From the NCBI GenBank assembly GCA_019918135.1, contig WBZZ01006424.1:1-64000 (forward strand): 64,000 bases of DNA, written 5' to 3'. The position numbers were made by a program, and so were the translations under genes. This DNA comes from Paulinella micropora (taxonomy: Eukaryota > Cercozoa > Imbricatea > Euglyphida > Paulinellidae). The notes beneath the pieces were generated by a model, which searched no databases, was not told the origin of the DNA, and worked only from the letters and a program-made list of their open reading frames with translations. This document shows positions 29,336 to 39,294 of this stretch, piece after piece (position 1 is the first letter of the stretch; every line of letters begins with the position of its first letter).

Positions 29336-30587
29336 GCACCAACGAAATTTGATAGCACACCCTGACGGAGACTTCATAAATGTCAAAGTCGGCTACGATG
29401 GTAATGTTGAAACCAATAGTATGAAAACCGCTTTCGGCGAAGCATTGGTCGGTCAATTAACACCAGTATTACAAGAGATTTTCCCATAGTATTACACTAT
29501 CAATACACGAATATGGACATTAGTTCAAACTGATGCTACCATTTCATTTAATGCGAATATGGTCGAACTTAAAACAGATGTGAAGACGACCGCGAATGCT
29601 GTATTGACGAGTAAAAAAAGAATTAAAAACAGAACTGGAATGGGAGTTCTAACACGATTTACTGCTTTATGGACTACTGATCAAACGAAAGACTACAATT
29701 CATATATCGGCATAGGTGAAAGTGATTTTACTGACGGCTTCTATTTTACAAAATAAAAGCGACTGGTATGAATATCGCCAGTGTTAAAGGTGGGGTGCCG
29801 ACACTTATTCCCAAGCGCCCTGGGATGACCCTTGTGATGGTACTAAAATTATGCCTATCATAGATTGGACCAAAGGGAATGTATTCCAGATTAAATTTCA
29901 ATATATTATCTTGGCTTTGATGCTATAAGGTTCTACATAGAAAATCCATCAAGTGGAGAATTTCAGCTGGTTCATACAATTAGGTATGCGAATGCGAATG
30001 TGGGTGTTAGTCTTTCAAATACAACCCTACCTTTTTCGGCTTGTATCAGAAATTATGGAACTGGTAATGCTAATCAAACATTAAAAACAGCCAGTTGTAG
30101 TATGTTTATTGAGGGCACTAACACTATTAATTCAAGCATATCAAACGAAGCGGAAGGAAGTGAGCCAGCTAGCACAACGGAAAGCCCAATTATTAGCATA
30201 AAAAATAAAACAACTTTTAATGGTGTGACCAATTATTCAATTGTTTATCCATCTCTTGTGAGCATATCAAACGAAGGCACCAAAGTTAATATAGTGCGGA
30301 TTGTGAAAACGAGTGGGGCACTTACTGGCGAGAACTTTGCGGATATTGATACCAAAACTTCAATCGTATCAAAGGATACCAGTGCGACCGCTTTGGGTGG
30401 TGCCACTATAACGGATGTCATTCTTAAACTGTATGTTAATTCTACTTCAAGCCAGCTTATTGACCTGCGAACTTACGACATACAACTTTCTCCTGGTGAA
30501 AATATAATATTTTTACAAAAGTCTGTCGCGACTGCTAATAATGGAAGAAATGTGAGTGTTATCGTTAATTTCTTAGAAGACCAATGA
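29334..30587 (+). pseudogene. Fibre-like / receptor-binding-like beta protein
   Basis: It starts MHQRNLIAHPDGDFINVKVG. The middle (FNANMVELKTDVKTTANAV, RFTALWTTDQTKDYNSYIGIG) and end (NYSIVYPSLVSISNEGTKVN, VILKLYVNSTSSQLIDLRTY, NIIFLQKSVATANNGRNV) are rich in Thr/Ser/Asn beta strands. That fits an accessory surface protein encoded just after the capsid gene. Some giant-virus and phage tail-like proteins have a similar receptor-binding domain. No precise family can be named. The gene is broken. Confidence 0.5.
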
Positions 30588-30641
30588 TGTGAATATATAA
30601 TTATTTTTGTAATAATTTTTCTAATATAATAATATAGTAAT

Positions 30642-31276
30642 ATGTATCGTCGTAAGTTGTACATCGTTGGAGGTAGGCGGTTTCTAACAAAAGCATCTAT
30701 CAAATCCCACATAAGAAGAATGATAAGCAAATATAATGATGGAGAAAGACTGAACCCAGAAGATAGCAATTTCGTGCGAGACCTAATAACCAATCACCCT
30801 TGTCTAAAAGATGGTATCATTGATGTTGAAAGTAATTTGACGACGGGGAGAAAACACTTTCGTGTAAATGGTAAGCCGTTTTCATGGAATTGTTGTGTCG
30901 ACCTCATAGGGCTTAACAAATTTAAAAAAATGGCGAGAGTGATAAAAGAAGCGAGCAGGAATACGATAAGACCGCAATACAAGAATATCTTGATATTGTG
31001 GCTATTGATGTATTCGTTGAACCTCGTTATATATGTGAAATAAGTGGTGATATATATGAGCGGGTTGATGTCCACGTAGACCACCACTTCGACATCATAC
31101 AATTCAAAGACATCCTTCAACAATACCTTGAAGTTAATAGAGAAGTAGAAGTTGAAGACAACCTTTTGAAAGAACCGCACTTCACCAATTTTAGCGACTT
31201 TCACAAACAGAAAGCAATACTGCAAATTATAAAAAAAGAAAACAATATTAGAGGAAAAATGTATTTCCTACGGTAA
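30642..31276 (+). pseudogene. DUF3223-domain protein with HNH-like C-terminus
   Basis: The N-terminal segment KASIKSHIRRMISKYNDGER, then NFVRDLITNHPCLKDGI and KHFRVNGKPFSWNCCVD, follows the DUF3223 pattern (helix, short helix, then a two-strand end with an F/S-x-x-x-C motif). The C-terminal part has C-E-I-S-G, then VHVDHHFD and DFHKQKAILQ, the cysteine, double-histidine and helix order seen in HNH-type nucleases coupled to DUF3223 in phages. It may be a homing or packaging-related nuclease. The gene is interrupted. Confidence 0.55.
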
Positions 31277-31500
31277 ATACTTTTTCAATTCGTCTTTATT
31301 TTGGACCCAAGGCTGACGAACTAACCATTCAATATATGGCTTGTCAATCTTTGCGATGTCTTCTATTTTTTCGCCTTTGTATTTACCAAAGTGAAACAAG
31401 TTTGGTTGAGCATTTCTCATTTCTTCAATCGCTTTTATTTCGTCGTGGATTACCTTTTGAACATCTTCTAACGAGAAGGATTTTTTTCGCTTTCAATTGA
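31268..31500 (-). pseudogene. Exodeoxyribonuclease X-like C-terminal domain (DUF3820 type), fragment
   Basis: The minus strand encodes LFHFGKYKGEKIEDIAKID then PYIEWLVRQPWVQNKDELK. This matches the short F-G-K-Y-K-G ... YxEWLxxQ domain found after exonuclease X-like nucleases and alone in phages. Its 3' end overlaps the end of the DUF3223-HNH gene on the other strand. It is a remnant. Confidence 0.5.
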
Positions 31501-31587
31501 AAGTTGTTGGAACTTCTCGCACAGAGGGTGGACATAGTAGGGCGGTGTATATAGTTGGCGGGAAAAAAATTAAATAATTAATATAGG

Positions 31588-32188
31588 ATGAGCGAGTGCA
31601 TAAAGTTTGTTAAGGCTTACTCTGCTAAGCATAATATAAGCTATGGGGAGGCATTGAAAAAAGCTGGTAAGGAATACAGAAGGCAGAAGGGAGGCAGTGC
31701 TGAGTTATCAGAGGATGTATATTTGTCTTCGTCGGAGAGAAAGGGTGCTGACGGATGGAAGCCAGACGCTAGCAAAGAAAAATCACGTATATGAAAAAGA
31801 CGGCAAAGCTATTGTAGCATTTAGGGGGAGTGTAGACAAAAGGGACCTATTAACCGATGTCACATTAGCAAAGGGAGTATTTAAGAGAACTCCGAGATAT
31901 AAAGAAGAGCAGAAGCTGGTTAATGAAGTCATAAAAAAATATGGTAAGGATAATGTAGAACTGACGGGGCATTCGTTAGGTGGCACGATAGCCAAAGACC
32001 TAAGCCGACAGACTGGGGTGAAGGCGACCACATACAATAAAGGCAGTAGCACGAAAGACCTCATTGAAGGAGTGATTGACCGAGTTGCTGTCAAGGTAAA
32101 TCCGAAAGGTAAAAGGGCAAAGACTGCGAAGCTAACGACGAACTACCGAACCGCATTAGAGTATCATTCCTGGGAGCGACTGCTGTAA
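31588..32188 (+). pseudogene. Class 3 lipase-like alpha/beta hydrolase
   Basis: The nucleophile elbow GHSLGGTIAKDL is preceded by the strand DNVELT. An upstream strand (AIVAFRGSVDKRD) matches the class 3 lipase pattern I-x-F-R-G-T/S. The N-terminus SAKHNISYGEALKKAGKEYR is followed by RQKGGS, a QxGG site. That N-terminal helix-plus-GG module is shared with small proteins of Polinton-like viruses. A virion lipase could help membrane penetration, as phospholipase A2 domains do in parvoviruses; this is inference. The gene is broken. Confidence 0.65.
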
Positions 32189-32269
32189 ATACTAAGTTAG
32201 TCAAACCGAAAATAGGAATTCATGCGATTAGAAGCTTCAAAGGTAAAGGAGCCAAAAATTTATGTATAA

Positions 32270-32298
32270 GTGAACCTTTTTTAAAAAAAAAGCTTCAC
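32270..32298. promoter_or_regulatory. Hairpin between the lipase and polymerase genes
   Basis: GTGAACC-T6-A9-GCTTCAC forms a near-perfect stem. It is an inverted-orientation relative of the hairpin before the ATPase gene. Here it separates two convergent genes, so it could act as a 3'-end signal on both strands. Confidence 0.55.
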
Positions 32299-32319
32299 CA
32301 AAAAACGGAGGTGCGGAGG

Positions 32320-35300
32320 CGGAGTCTCTGCTTCAACCACGAATGTGGAAGCCGAGCGGGATGCTGTCGTTATCGTTAATGAACTCGCGACCCGACCACT
32401 TATTCTCATTAACTTGTTTTTTAACATTCGTCATATGTAAAATGCTAAAATGTGGGACTTGTTGTTTGCTGTTTCTATCAAAGTGTATTTTTTTCATTTG
32501 GAAATCCACATTTTCAACCGACCCGCCTTTGTCCATCTTATCAAATGTATCATAGTTTAGCTGATTGGCATCTAAGCCTTTACCTAAAATGGAAATATCT
32601 TTTAACTCCATTTTCAGACACTATTTTAACTCCTTTTGAAATATGCTTTAAGTCGTTCTTAGTCATTCCTTCCGTAAAGGCATCCTTCGTTGTAAATTCT
32701 AACATATATAGTTTTGGTGCTATCCACACACCTTTTATAATCTTACAACCATCGCCTAAGTCGTCCCCTATACCGCCGAGTTTCTTATTACCCATATTCT
32801 TGATATATCTAGCACATCTCGCGTGGATTTGGAGGCTATCAGTGTCTGTGTAGTAGAAATCATCTTCAATGCTTCTGTTTGGGTTGGCTTCCTTAATATA
32901 GTTGAACATAATTCGTCTGCTATATGCTAGTATGAATGCCCCGTAGTGTGAAGGCTTTGTTATGCTACTCTCTAATAAGATTGGATTGCGAGGTAAGCCC
33001 GATATGTGCCATAAATCTTTTCCTTCTTTATCCGTAAATTTAACATTGTCAGTTATTTGATTGCTATTCCAGAATTTCCAGTATTCTTCGTTGGTTTGTA
33101 TAGATGTCGTTATTGAAGGTATCGGTCTCTGTATCATCTTACCGTATAGACTATTCATAAACAGCTTGGCGAGCAGATATTGCTGGCTACCTTTCTCCGC
33201 ATTTTCCTTCGCCTTAAACATATCGTCTATGTATTTGGCGAAGACGCATTCAGATTTAACAGTGTAGTAATACTATCCTTTATGAATGCGGACTTGGTAT
33301 CCTTCGGCTACCATATCCTCAATATCTACACTCGTCAGCCATTGGTCCTTCATATCTTCTAGTCGCCATTTAAGAGAGCCCATTCTGTCTCTCTGTCCAA
33401 TCCTTGAATGTAATATGTTTTTAGGTGAGACGTAGTCAAGGTTGTAAATACCGATTTGAAGGTTTCGCGGGTCAAATGGTCCAATCGTTTCCAGTATATC
33501 GCCAACCATAAAAGCTAACAACATCGCTGTTGGGTATAGAGACACGACATCCGCATCTACTAGGTAGTCAATTATATCGTCAAAGGTGATCTGTTTTTGT
33601 AGGTATCGTTCATACTGAGCTGAAATGAATCGCCTCTTAGAAGTGTAAGTACTTCCGCCTATAATCGCTTTTCTAAATGCTCTTTCCTGCTCCACCGTTG
33701 GAAGTCTCACCTCGTATTTGCCGTCTACATATTTTTTCCATAATATTATATGTTAAAAGCGAGACTTGAAGTTGAAATGTATGAAGTTAGATTTACTTAT
33801 TGTCGTGTTTAACTTATCATATAATTCCTTCAAACCCATAACATCGTTTTTAAGATAAGCCAAACAGTCCTGCCTAGTCTTATCGTCCATATCCTCCCAT
33901 CTCTTCGCCCTGTCGTGGTCGAAGTCCTTTTAGGATTTCGCATCCGATACTTTCAAGATTTGTTTTAAGACTTCCTTGTGTATGCTTACACATATCCCAC
34001 ATCTTAACATTTTCAAATTCTAAGCAAATAATAGAGCCGTTATTGATTTTTGACGACTTAATCTTAATACCCCTTTTAATTAATTCTTGGTGTATGAAGT
34101 AGTGGTCAAAGTTCGCTCCTTTAAAACCATTAACATATAGAACGGGAGGTTTGTCCTTTTTGTCCTTCGACACCCCCTGCTTTTACCTTCTCGCCTCGTT
34201 CTATCAGTAGGTAGACAAATTGACTTATACAATCTTTACCAGCTATGTATTTGAAACCCTCAGAGCCCTGAGTATATCCGACTATGTAGCAGTCGTGGAT
34301 ATCGTAGCCGACAGCGATGTTTGCATTTCTAAATGATTTCAAATCGTAATGGAGAATTTGGTCGTTGTTTATTTGTTCTTCCGTGTGGAACTTAGTTATT
34401 AAGTGTCTTTTACCATTCTTCTTCAATCTAATATCCGCATATTTTTTCCTGTTAAGATTACATTTATGTTTGTTCAAATATAATCGCAAGCAGTCTTCGC
34501 ATCGCTTCTTAAACTGCTTAACTAATCCGCAATAATGGTTATTCTCCAAAAAGATTAGTTGGTCGGGTTCTTGTCCTTCTTCGTTTGTGCTGAATGTCTG
34601 CTTCATAATATGGTCAGTTATTTCATATGTTTTCCCTTCCTTGCCCATACCATTTTCAATAGCGGTTGAAATATTGAAAAAATATGTTGAGTTTGGTGGA
34701 AGGTTGAATTCAGCTCTGACAATATTACAGCGGTTCTTATTCATCGGGGGAATATTTAGAATATCCTTACACAGAAAGAATAAGCAGTTGTTATTTTTGC
34801 TTGGCGGAGATATCTTTCTGCCTTCGTCGACTTTCTCCCTTTTTTCAGTTTTTCCCTCATAGCATCCTCCGCCGTTTTCTTGAACTATGGTTATTTCCAC
34901 ATATCGTATGTTTCTTTCATATCCATTCTCGCTCGCTTCAATGTTATTTATGTTGAACTCGTTCAGAGCATCCATAAATACGGTATCGTATTGGCGGAGT
35001 TGAAATGAATTAAAACTTTTCTTTTTTAAATAGTGGTCGTATCTCTCATTAGCGGGAGCTGTGGAGTATGTTATAGATATATTGACATCAGCATTGTTGG
35101 TCATCCCTTCCCTTCTAGCATATCTTATAGCGGGTATCAATACCTTCTCTTCCAATGTGTCTGTATCATAGAAGCTTATGTCTAGCTCCCTAAATTTGAA
35201 TGTGAGAGAGTTCAGCCGATTATCCCTCCTAACTTCATACTCGTTTGCTCTAAACTCTCGTCTCTTCGCTTCCCTAGTCTTAGCCTCGCGGAGATTGCCC

Positions 35301-35450
35301 TCGTATTAATACTACGGATGTTAGATAAAAGGTCCTGGAGGTTTCTTTTATCTTTCGTTTCAACCTTTCTAAGCTTAGCCTTAGCTTGAAGAAGTTGAAC
35401 ATATTGCTTGTTTGGTCTTGGGTGGTAGTGGTGGTTTTGACATTTTACAG
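32320..35450 (-). pseudogene. polB: Protein-primed family B DNA polymerase
   Basis: Landmarks read in order on the minus strand. The exonuclease-II-like segment is NGFKGANFDHYF (about 34,100). Motif A is DADVVSLYPTAML (about 33,540). Motif B is LAKLFMNSLYGKM (about 33,150). Motif C is YTDTDSLQI (about 32,840). These are the signatures of protein-primed PolB (pPolB), the Polinton replicase. The N-terminal third is less conserved; it contains a Cys-rich segment (CEDCLRLYLNKHKC). Position near the right terminus and leftward reading are usual for Polintons. The gene is broken. Confidence 0.9.
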
Positions 35451-35565
35451 TTATGTATATATAAGGTAAGATACTTTTTCCAAAAATAATTCATTAATGT
35501 TCTTACCGTTATTATATGGGAGCTATTTGTTTAGATGAAAAATATTTTTCAAAAAAAATTAGAAC

Positions 35566-35772
35566 TTAAACTATTATTTTACTCAGTCTATCTTCCAACT
35601 CTTGTATCTTCTTTTTGTATTCCTCTATGCTTTTGAGTTCTTGCTTTTGCTTTAATGCTTTTTCTTTTCTTTCCTCCTTCAACCTTTCTTGGTGGCGGTG
35701 GTAGTATGCGAGAGCTTTCTCGTTATTTCTCTTTCGTCTTGCTTCTCCTTCGTATAGTTTTGGTCTTGGCAT
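35566..35772 (-). CDS. Small charged helical protein, 68 aa
   Basis: Lys/Arg/Glu-rich throughout (KRNNEKALAYYHRHQERLKE), ending in a short leucine-type heptad (IQELEDRLSKIIV). It begins MPRPKLYEGEARRKRN. The gene lies between the polymerase and the next small gene on the same strand. The ATG is preceded, on the minus strand, by a ~27-bp AT-rich element also found before the neighbouring gene. Confidence 0.45.
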   Translation of the reverse strand: MPRPKLYEGEARRKRNNEKALAYYHRHQERLKEERKEKALKQKQELKSIEEYKKKIQELEDRLSKIIV

Positions 35773-35793
35773 CTTGTATTATATTATAGTTTA

Positions 35794-36142
35794 TATATTT
35801 TTATAAATGTAAAATAATTAATTATATATTATGTATAGCCATTCTCATATTTAGTTGTTCTTTTGCTTGGATACAAATTTTCATTTTGTATAGTTCCTTC
35901 ATCGTATTCTTTCCTCCATTTATTATTTCATATGCTTGCTTATCCCAGAACTCGTGTGCTTTTCTATATTTATCAATCATTTGCTCTCTCGTGAAATTTC
36001 TAAAAGAAAGGTCATCAGCATTTGCTTCTGGAAAATGCTTGTTGTATGCTTCCTTCATTTCTTTGTCTGCTTGCTGTTGTAATGTCGTCTTCATCTTTTA
36101 TAATTATGTAATAATATTTTTATAAATGTAAAATAATTAATT
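35794..36142 (-). promoter_or_regulatory. Repeated AT-rich leader of two small genes
   Basis: A ~27-bp sequence (plus strand ATTTTTATAAATGTAAAATA, then ATTAATT) occurs at 35,794-35,822 and again at 36,114-36,142, each shortly upstream of a minus-strand start codon. Such a duplicated leader is a likely shared promoter. Confidence 0.5.
35822..36094 (-). CDS. Small protein, 90 aa, unrecognised
   Basis: A charged helical N-terminus (QQQADKEMKEAYNKHF) is followed by YRKAHEFWDKQAYEIIN and an ordered C-terminus. It shares strand and upstream AT element with the 68-aa gene. It is the last gene before the right terminal repeat. No family recognised. Confidence 0.4.
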   Translation of the reverse strand: MKTTLQQQADKEMKEAYNKHFPEANADDLSFRNFTREQMIDKYRKAHEFWDKQAYEIINGGKNTMKELYKMKICIQAKEQLNMRMAIHNI

Positions 36143-36179
36143 TTTCGCTTCCTTTTCGCTTATGTCCTTTTGGATTTAT

Positions 36180-36540
36180 TTCCTTCGTCAATATGCTTTT
36201 CTCTTTGATTTCTCTATTATTTCTTGTTTGGTGATTTTTGGTGATTTTGGACTTAAAGACCGCTTTTTAGAGATCGTTTTCTCGAAAATGACCCTAAAAA
36301 AGCGGTAATTATCTTCTCCTTTCCCCTCAGAATATATATCCTTTCCATCCTAGGCCTCCTTAGCTTTCTCTTCTGCTTTCCATTCGCGACCGTTAACGTT
36401 TTTGTACGCATGTTGTTTAGAAGCTTAAGAAATAATTATAAATAATTAACATTATTGAACAATACTCTCTTCTCGAGCTCCCTCAGGGGAAGAACTTAGG
36501 AAGCTGTCCTTGAGGGGATAAGCTCCTACATCTCTACTTA
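36180..36540. repeat. Right terminal inverted repeat of the Polinton
   Basis: It matches the left repeat in inverse orientation at 36,195-36,312 (GGTGATTTTGGACTTAAAGA and the AAAGCGG core) and 36,482-36,532 (CCTTGAGGGGATAAGCT). It ends CTACTT at about 36,540, the inverse of the left AAGTAG tip. Confidence 0.75.
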
Positions 36541-36566
36541 ATATATCAATTATATTATATATATAT

Positions 36567-36979
36567 ATCATTTATCAATAATAGACAGGTCTATATGGTA
36601 TATCATAAAATAAGCCTCAGAAACACATAAAACATACACGGGAAAACAGAAAACACACCTTTGTTTTACAAAAAACACACCTTTGTTTTGACAAAAAAAA
36701 CGACAAACTAAGCACACTAAGAGAGATTTGGTCAAAATGACGACAAAAACCATATTTTATTAATAGATTCATAAAATATATATAAATTTCATTTATATGG
36801 TTTTTGTCGTCATTTTGACCAAATCTCTCTTAATGTGCTTAGTTTGTCGTTTTTTTGTCAAAACAAAGGTGTGTTTTTGTAAAACAAAGGTGTGTTTTCG
36901 GTTTTCCCGTGTATGTTTTATGTGTTTCTGAGGCTTATTTTATGATACCATATAGACCTGTCTATTATTGATAAATGAT
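36567..36979. repeat. Large palindrome (189/185-bp arms, 39-bp centre)
   Basis: The left arm 36,567-36,755 and right arm 36,795-36,979 are near-perfect reverse complements. They differ by only a few small indels and base changes. The arms contain duplicated AAAACACACCTTTGTTTT blocks. The 39-bp centre (36,756-36,794) is AT-only apart from a few bases. The palindrome starts 27 bp from the Polinton tip and ends about 65 bp before the recombinase gene. Replicated hairpin telomeres have this form, and it lies beside a telomere-resolvase-like gene. The telomere role is inferred. Confidence 0.9.
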
Positions 36980-37044
36980 CATAAAAAACATAAGGAATAA
37001 AAAGAAAAAGTTAACAATTAAATTTTTTTCATATTGAAAAAAAA

Positions 37045-38150
37045 TATGGACGAGTTTATTATACAACTTGCGGGCACGGGACGCGAACGAAGCAACCACG
37101 AGGCAGAATGTGGAACGAGACAGACAGAAAATTTATCGAACAACTGAACATAGCAGACACAGAAGAAAAAATATATGATTCGTATCAAACTTTTTCACTG
37201 GTGATGCGAAGCCGTCAAAGGCTTTTCATAATGCTATTTCGTTATTATTTAGTAAAACAACAACAGAAGACGAAATGCTAGAAGCAATGCAAATTATTTA
37301 TACAAAATACGCTATTATTTACCCGAATACGACTTCAAGAAGACAGAGATTAAGCGAAGTAAGAACAAAAGCAATAAAACCAAATCAAAGCAAGAAGGTT
37401 TATGAAATGAGTAAATTGGACAAATATTTCAATATCAATGAAGACGAGCGAATAGAAATTGTTGAGGGATATAAAAAAGATGTCAAAGCAAAAAACGAAC
37501 AAAAAATTCAGATTGATGTGCGGGAGGTAATGGCAAAAATGAATGAAATGATTTTAAGTAATGACCCTTATTTAAAGTTGTTGGCTTTAATGTTAGCAAT
37601 AGGGGCACGACCTGTTGAGATATTTGACAAAAACACTTATGACAAAAAAGAACTGGACTGAGAGACCTGTTGTTTTATTTACTCCTTCTTTTGTTATTGA
37701 ACAAGTAAATTCAATAAGAAATCACTTCAAGAAAAAGAAAGCAGTTATTATCAACAAAGAGGGACAATTAGACAAACAGAAAAACAATGAACTAAACAAA
37801 CGAATAATAAAAGTTTTCCCGTGGCTGGCAGATTACACACAGAGAAGCAGTATGTTAAGAAAATTATATGTGAGTTTGTCATATACAAATTTTGCTAACC
37901 CGAAAACAACAAATTTTAATACTTGGGTCTCTAATGTGTTGGGACACGGCGATTTATTAACGAGTTTTTCTTATTCGTGGGTTAATGTTGCGGACCCCCG
38001 TGAGATGAGAAGGAATAAAAACCGAACTAGAGGAATTGCGAAGGAAAATAGACTTATGTCTGAATGTCAAAGGGGCAGAAAGCGAAAACGAGGACGACGA
38101 CGACGGCAAATTTCAGCCATTGGGGAAAAAAGCAAGTCGTGAAGATAAGT
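37045..38150 (+). pseudogene. Tyrosine recombinase resembling protelomerase (telomere resolvase)
   Basis: The N-terminal half is helical and Lys-rich. The catalytic half shows LALMLAIGARPVEIF (first Arg in the R-P-x-E-I/L context favoured by TelN/TelK/ResT-type resolvases, where ordinary integrases have G-L-R-x-x-E-L). Further on are MLRKLYVSLSYTNF, a TWVSNVLGHGD box with the His, and SYSWVNV with the candidate nucleophile Tyr. The order R-K-R-H-Y is that of tyrosine recombinases. The LYxxxSY...W...LGH spacing is what suggests a resolvase. Such enzymes cut replicated palindromic telomeres and reseal them as hairpins. It lies just right of the large palindrome. An ordinary Polinton-like-virus tyrosine integrase is the alternative. 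The gene is broken. Confidence 0.6.
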
Positions 38151-38254
38151 TTGAGTTATTAAATAAAATTTGGAATGACTACGGCGGGGCAATTACGAAT
38201 ACGACACTCTGAAAAATAAACGGAATTGGGGCTGTTATTGTAAATCAATTTGTA

Positions 38255-38428
38255 ATGAGTAAAAAGGAAACCACGACGGAGGAAACAAAGCAAACCACTG
38301 AAGCAAAGCAGACAGAGGAAACCACGACGGAGAAAAAGAAAGCGGGTTATAAATTAATAGACGAAAACGGGGTAAGCCAACCAGTGCGACGGAGTAGCCG
38401 ATTGAAAAAAAAGAAAGGTATTGAATAA
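38255..38428 (+). CDS. Small Thr/Glu/Lys-rich protein, 57 aa
   Basis: It has repeats of TTEETKQ / TEAKQTEE, then YKLIDENGVSQPVRRSSRLK and a Lys-rich end. It follows the recombinase on the same strand and could be a remnant of its tail or a separate basic protein. No family recognised. Confidence 0.3.
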   Translation: MSKKETTTEETKQTTEAKQTEETTTEKKKAGYKLIDENGVSQPVRRSSRLKKKKGIE

Positions 38429-38607
38429 AATCTCTTTGAATAATGGGTTTTTTGGTTTTTTTCTTTTTTATTCCTGTTTTTCGTTTCTATTTTTTCGTTT
38501 CTGTTTTTTGTTTCTGAGTAAAAATTTTTAAGAAATTCAATTAAATTTTTTGGTGTGTTGAAAAACACACATATAAATATTTCAGTGTGTTGAAAAACAC
38601 ACATTAC

Positions 38608-39294
38608 ATGGAGGACGAAGACGCGGAAACCTCCATAGGTGCGGGAAGGGCTGGCGGGCTAATTTTGGAAATGACGCGGTTGAGGGCATCTTCAAAATCT
38701 AGGCCTGTATTAATTAAATGAATAATTCTTTCATAATGAGGCCTTTTGAAGTGAGGAATTTTTCTGTGGCGTTTTGTTCAGTCCATTTCTGAAGGTGCTT
38801 CAATTGGTTAAAATTATGTTCTTGACGGAGTTTTAAGGCCTTAGAAATATCAATATCTTCATTAATTTCATTTGCTTCCTGAAGGGCTTTTTGAAGGGCC
38901 TTTAATTCTTGCTGTTTCTTGGCTGTTTCTGCAAAGTGGCAATTTTATGATTGAAAGCCTTGATATTATCTCCTTCGGCTCTTTCAATTACTGCTTTTAT
39001 CTCGTCCGTGTCCGTCATTCGCTTCCGTCTCTTAATTCGGCGTTGGACATCTTCGTCCGTCTCGGGGGCACATCGCGGAACGAGGCTTCGGCTGTCGCTC
39101 ATCTGGTCTGGACGACATTTTGCTTTTTGCTTGGGACGGAAGGGCGACGGAAGCACCTTTGACAAAAATTGGTGGCGCGGGTCTCTGTTTTTTAACTGGT
39201 GGCATCGCTTCAGTGCTATCATACTTATTTTATGGCGGTTTCTGTTGTCTGGTCTAACAAATTTATTATAATTTATTTGTGGTCGTGGTGGCAC
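38608..39294 (-). pseudogene. Coiled-coil protein, unrecognised
   Basis: The N-terminal part is basic (RRIKRRKRMTDTDEIKAVIE). The C-terminal part is a Gln/Lys/Leu-rich coiled coil (KQQELKALQKALQEANEIN). It ends MEVSASSSSM. The gene lies divergent from the recombinase region and overlaps the start of the next minus-strand gene by about 30 nt at 39,266-39,294. Broken; no function proposed. Confidence 0.4.

Larger units (their letters stand above)
14741..36540. mobile_element. Polinton/Maverick element (fossil, broken)
   Basis: This 21.8-kb element is bounded by degenerate inverted repeats whose ends carry AGTAG/CTACT. It holds the defining Polinton set: rve-type integrase, protein-primed PolB, packaging ATPase, Ulp1-type protease, penton and double-jelly-roll major capsid proteins, plus fibre, lipase and small genes. 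Gene order is integrase near the left end, structural genes rightward in the middle, polymerase leftward near the right end. Most large genes are interrupted, with about ten to fifteen breaks overall. The inverted repeats have diverged, so the copy is moderately old. It separates the GC-rich viral block from element B. No clear 6-bp target duplication was found. Confidence 0.85.
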
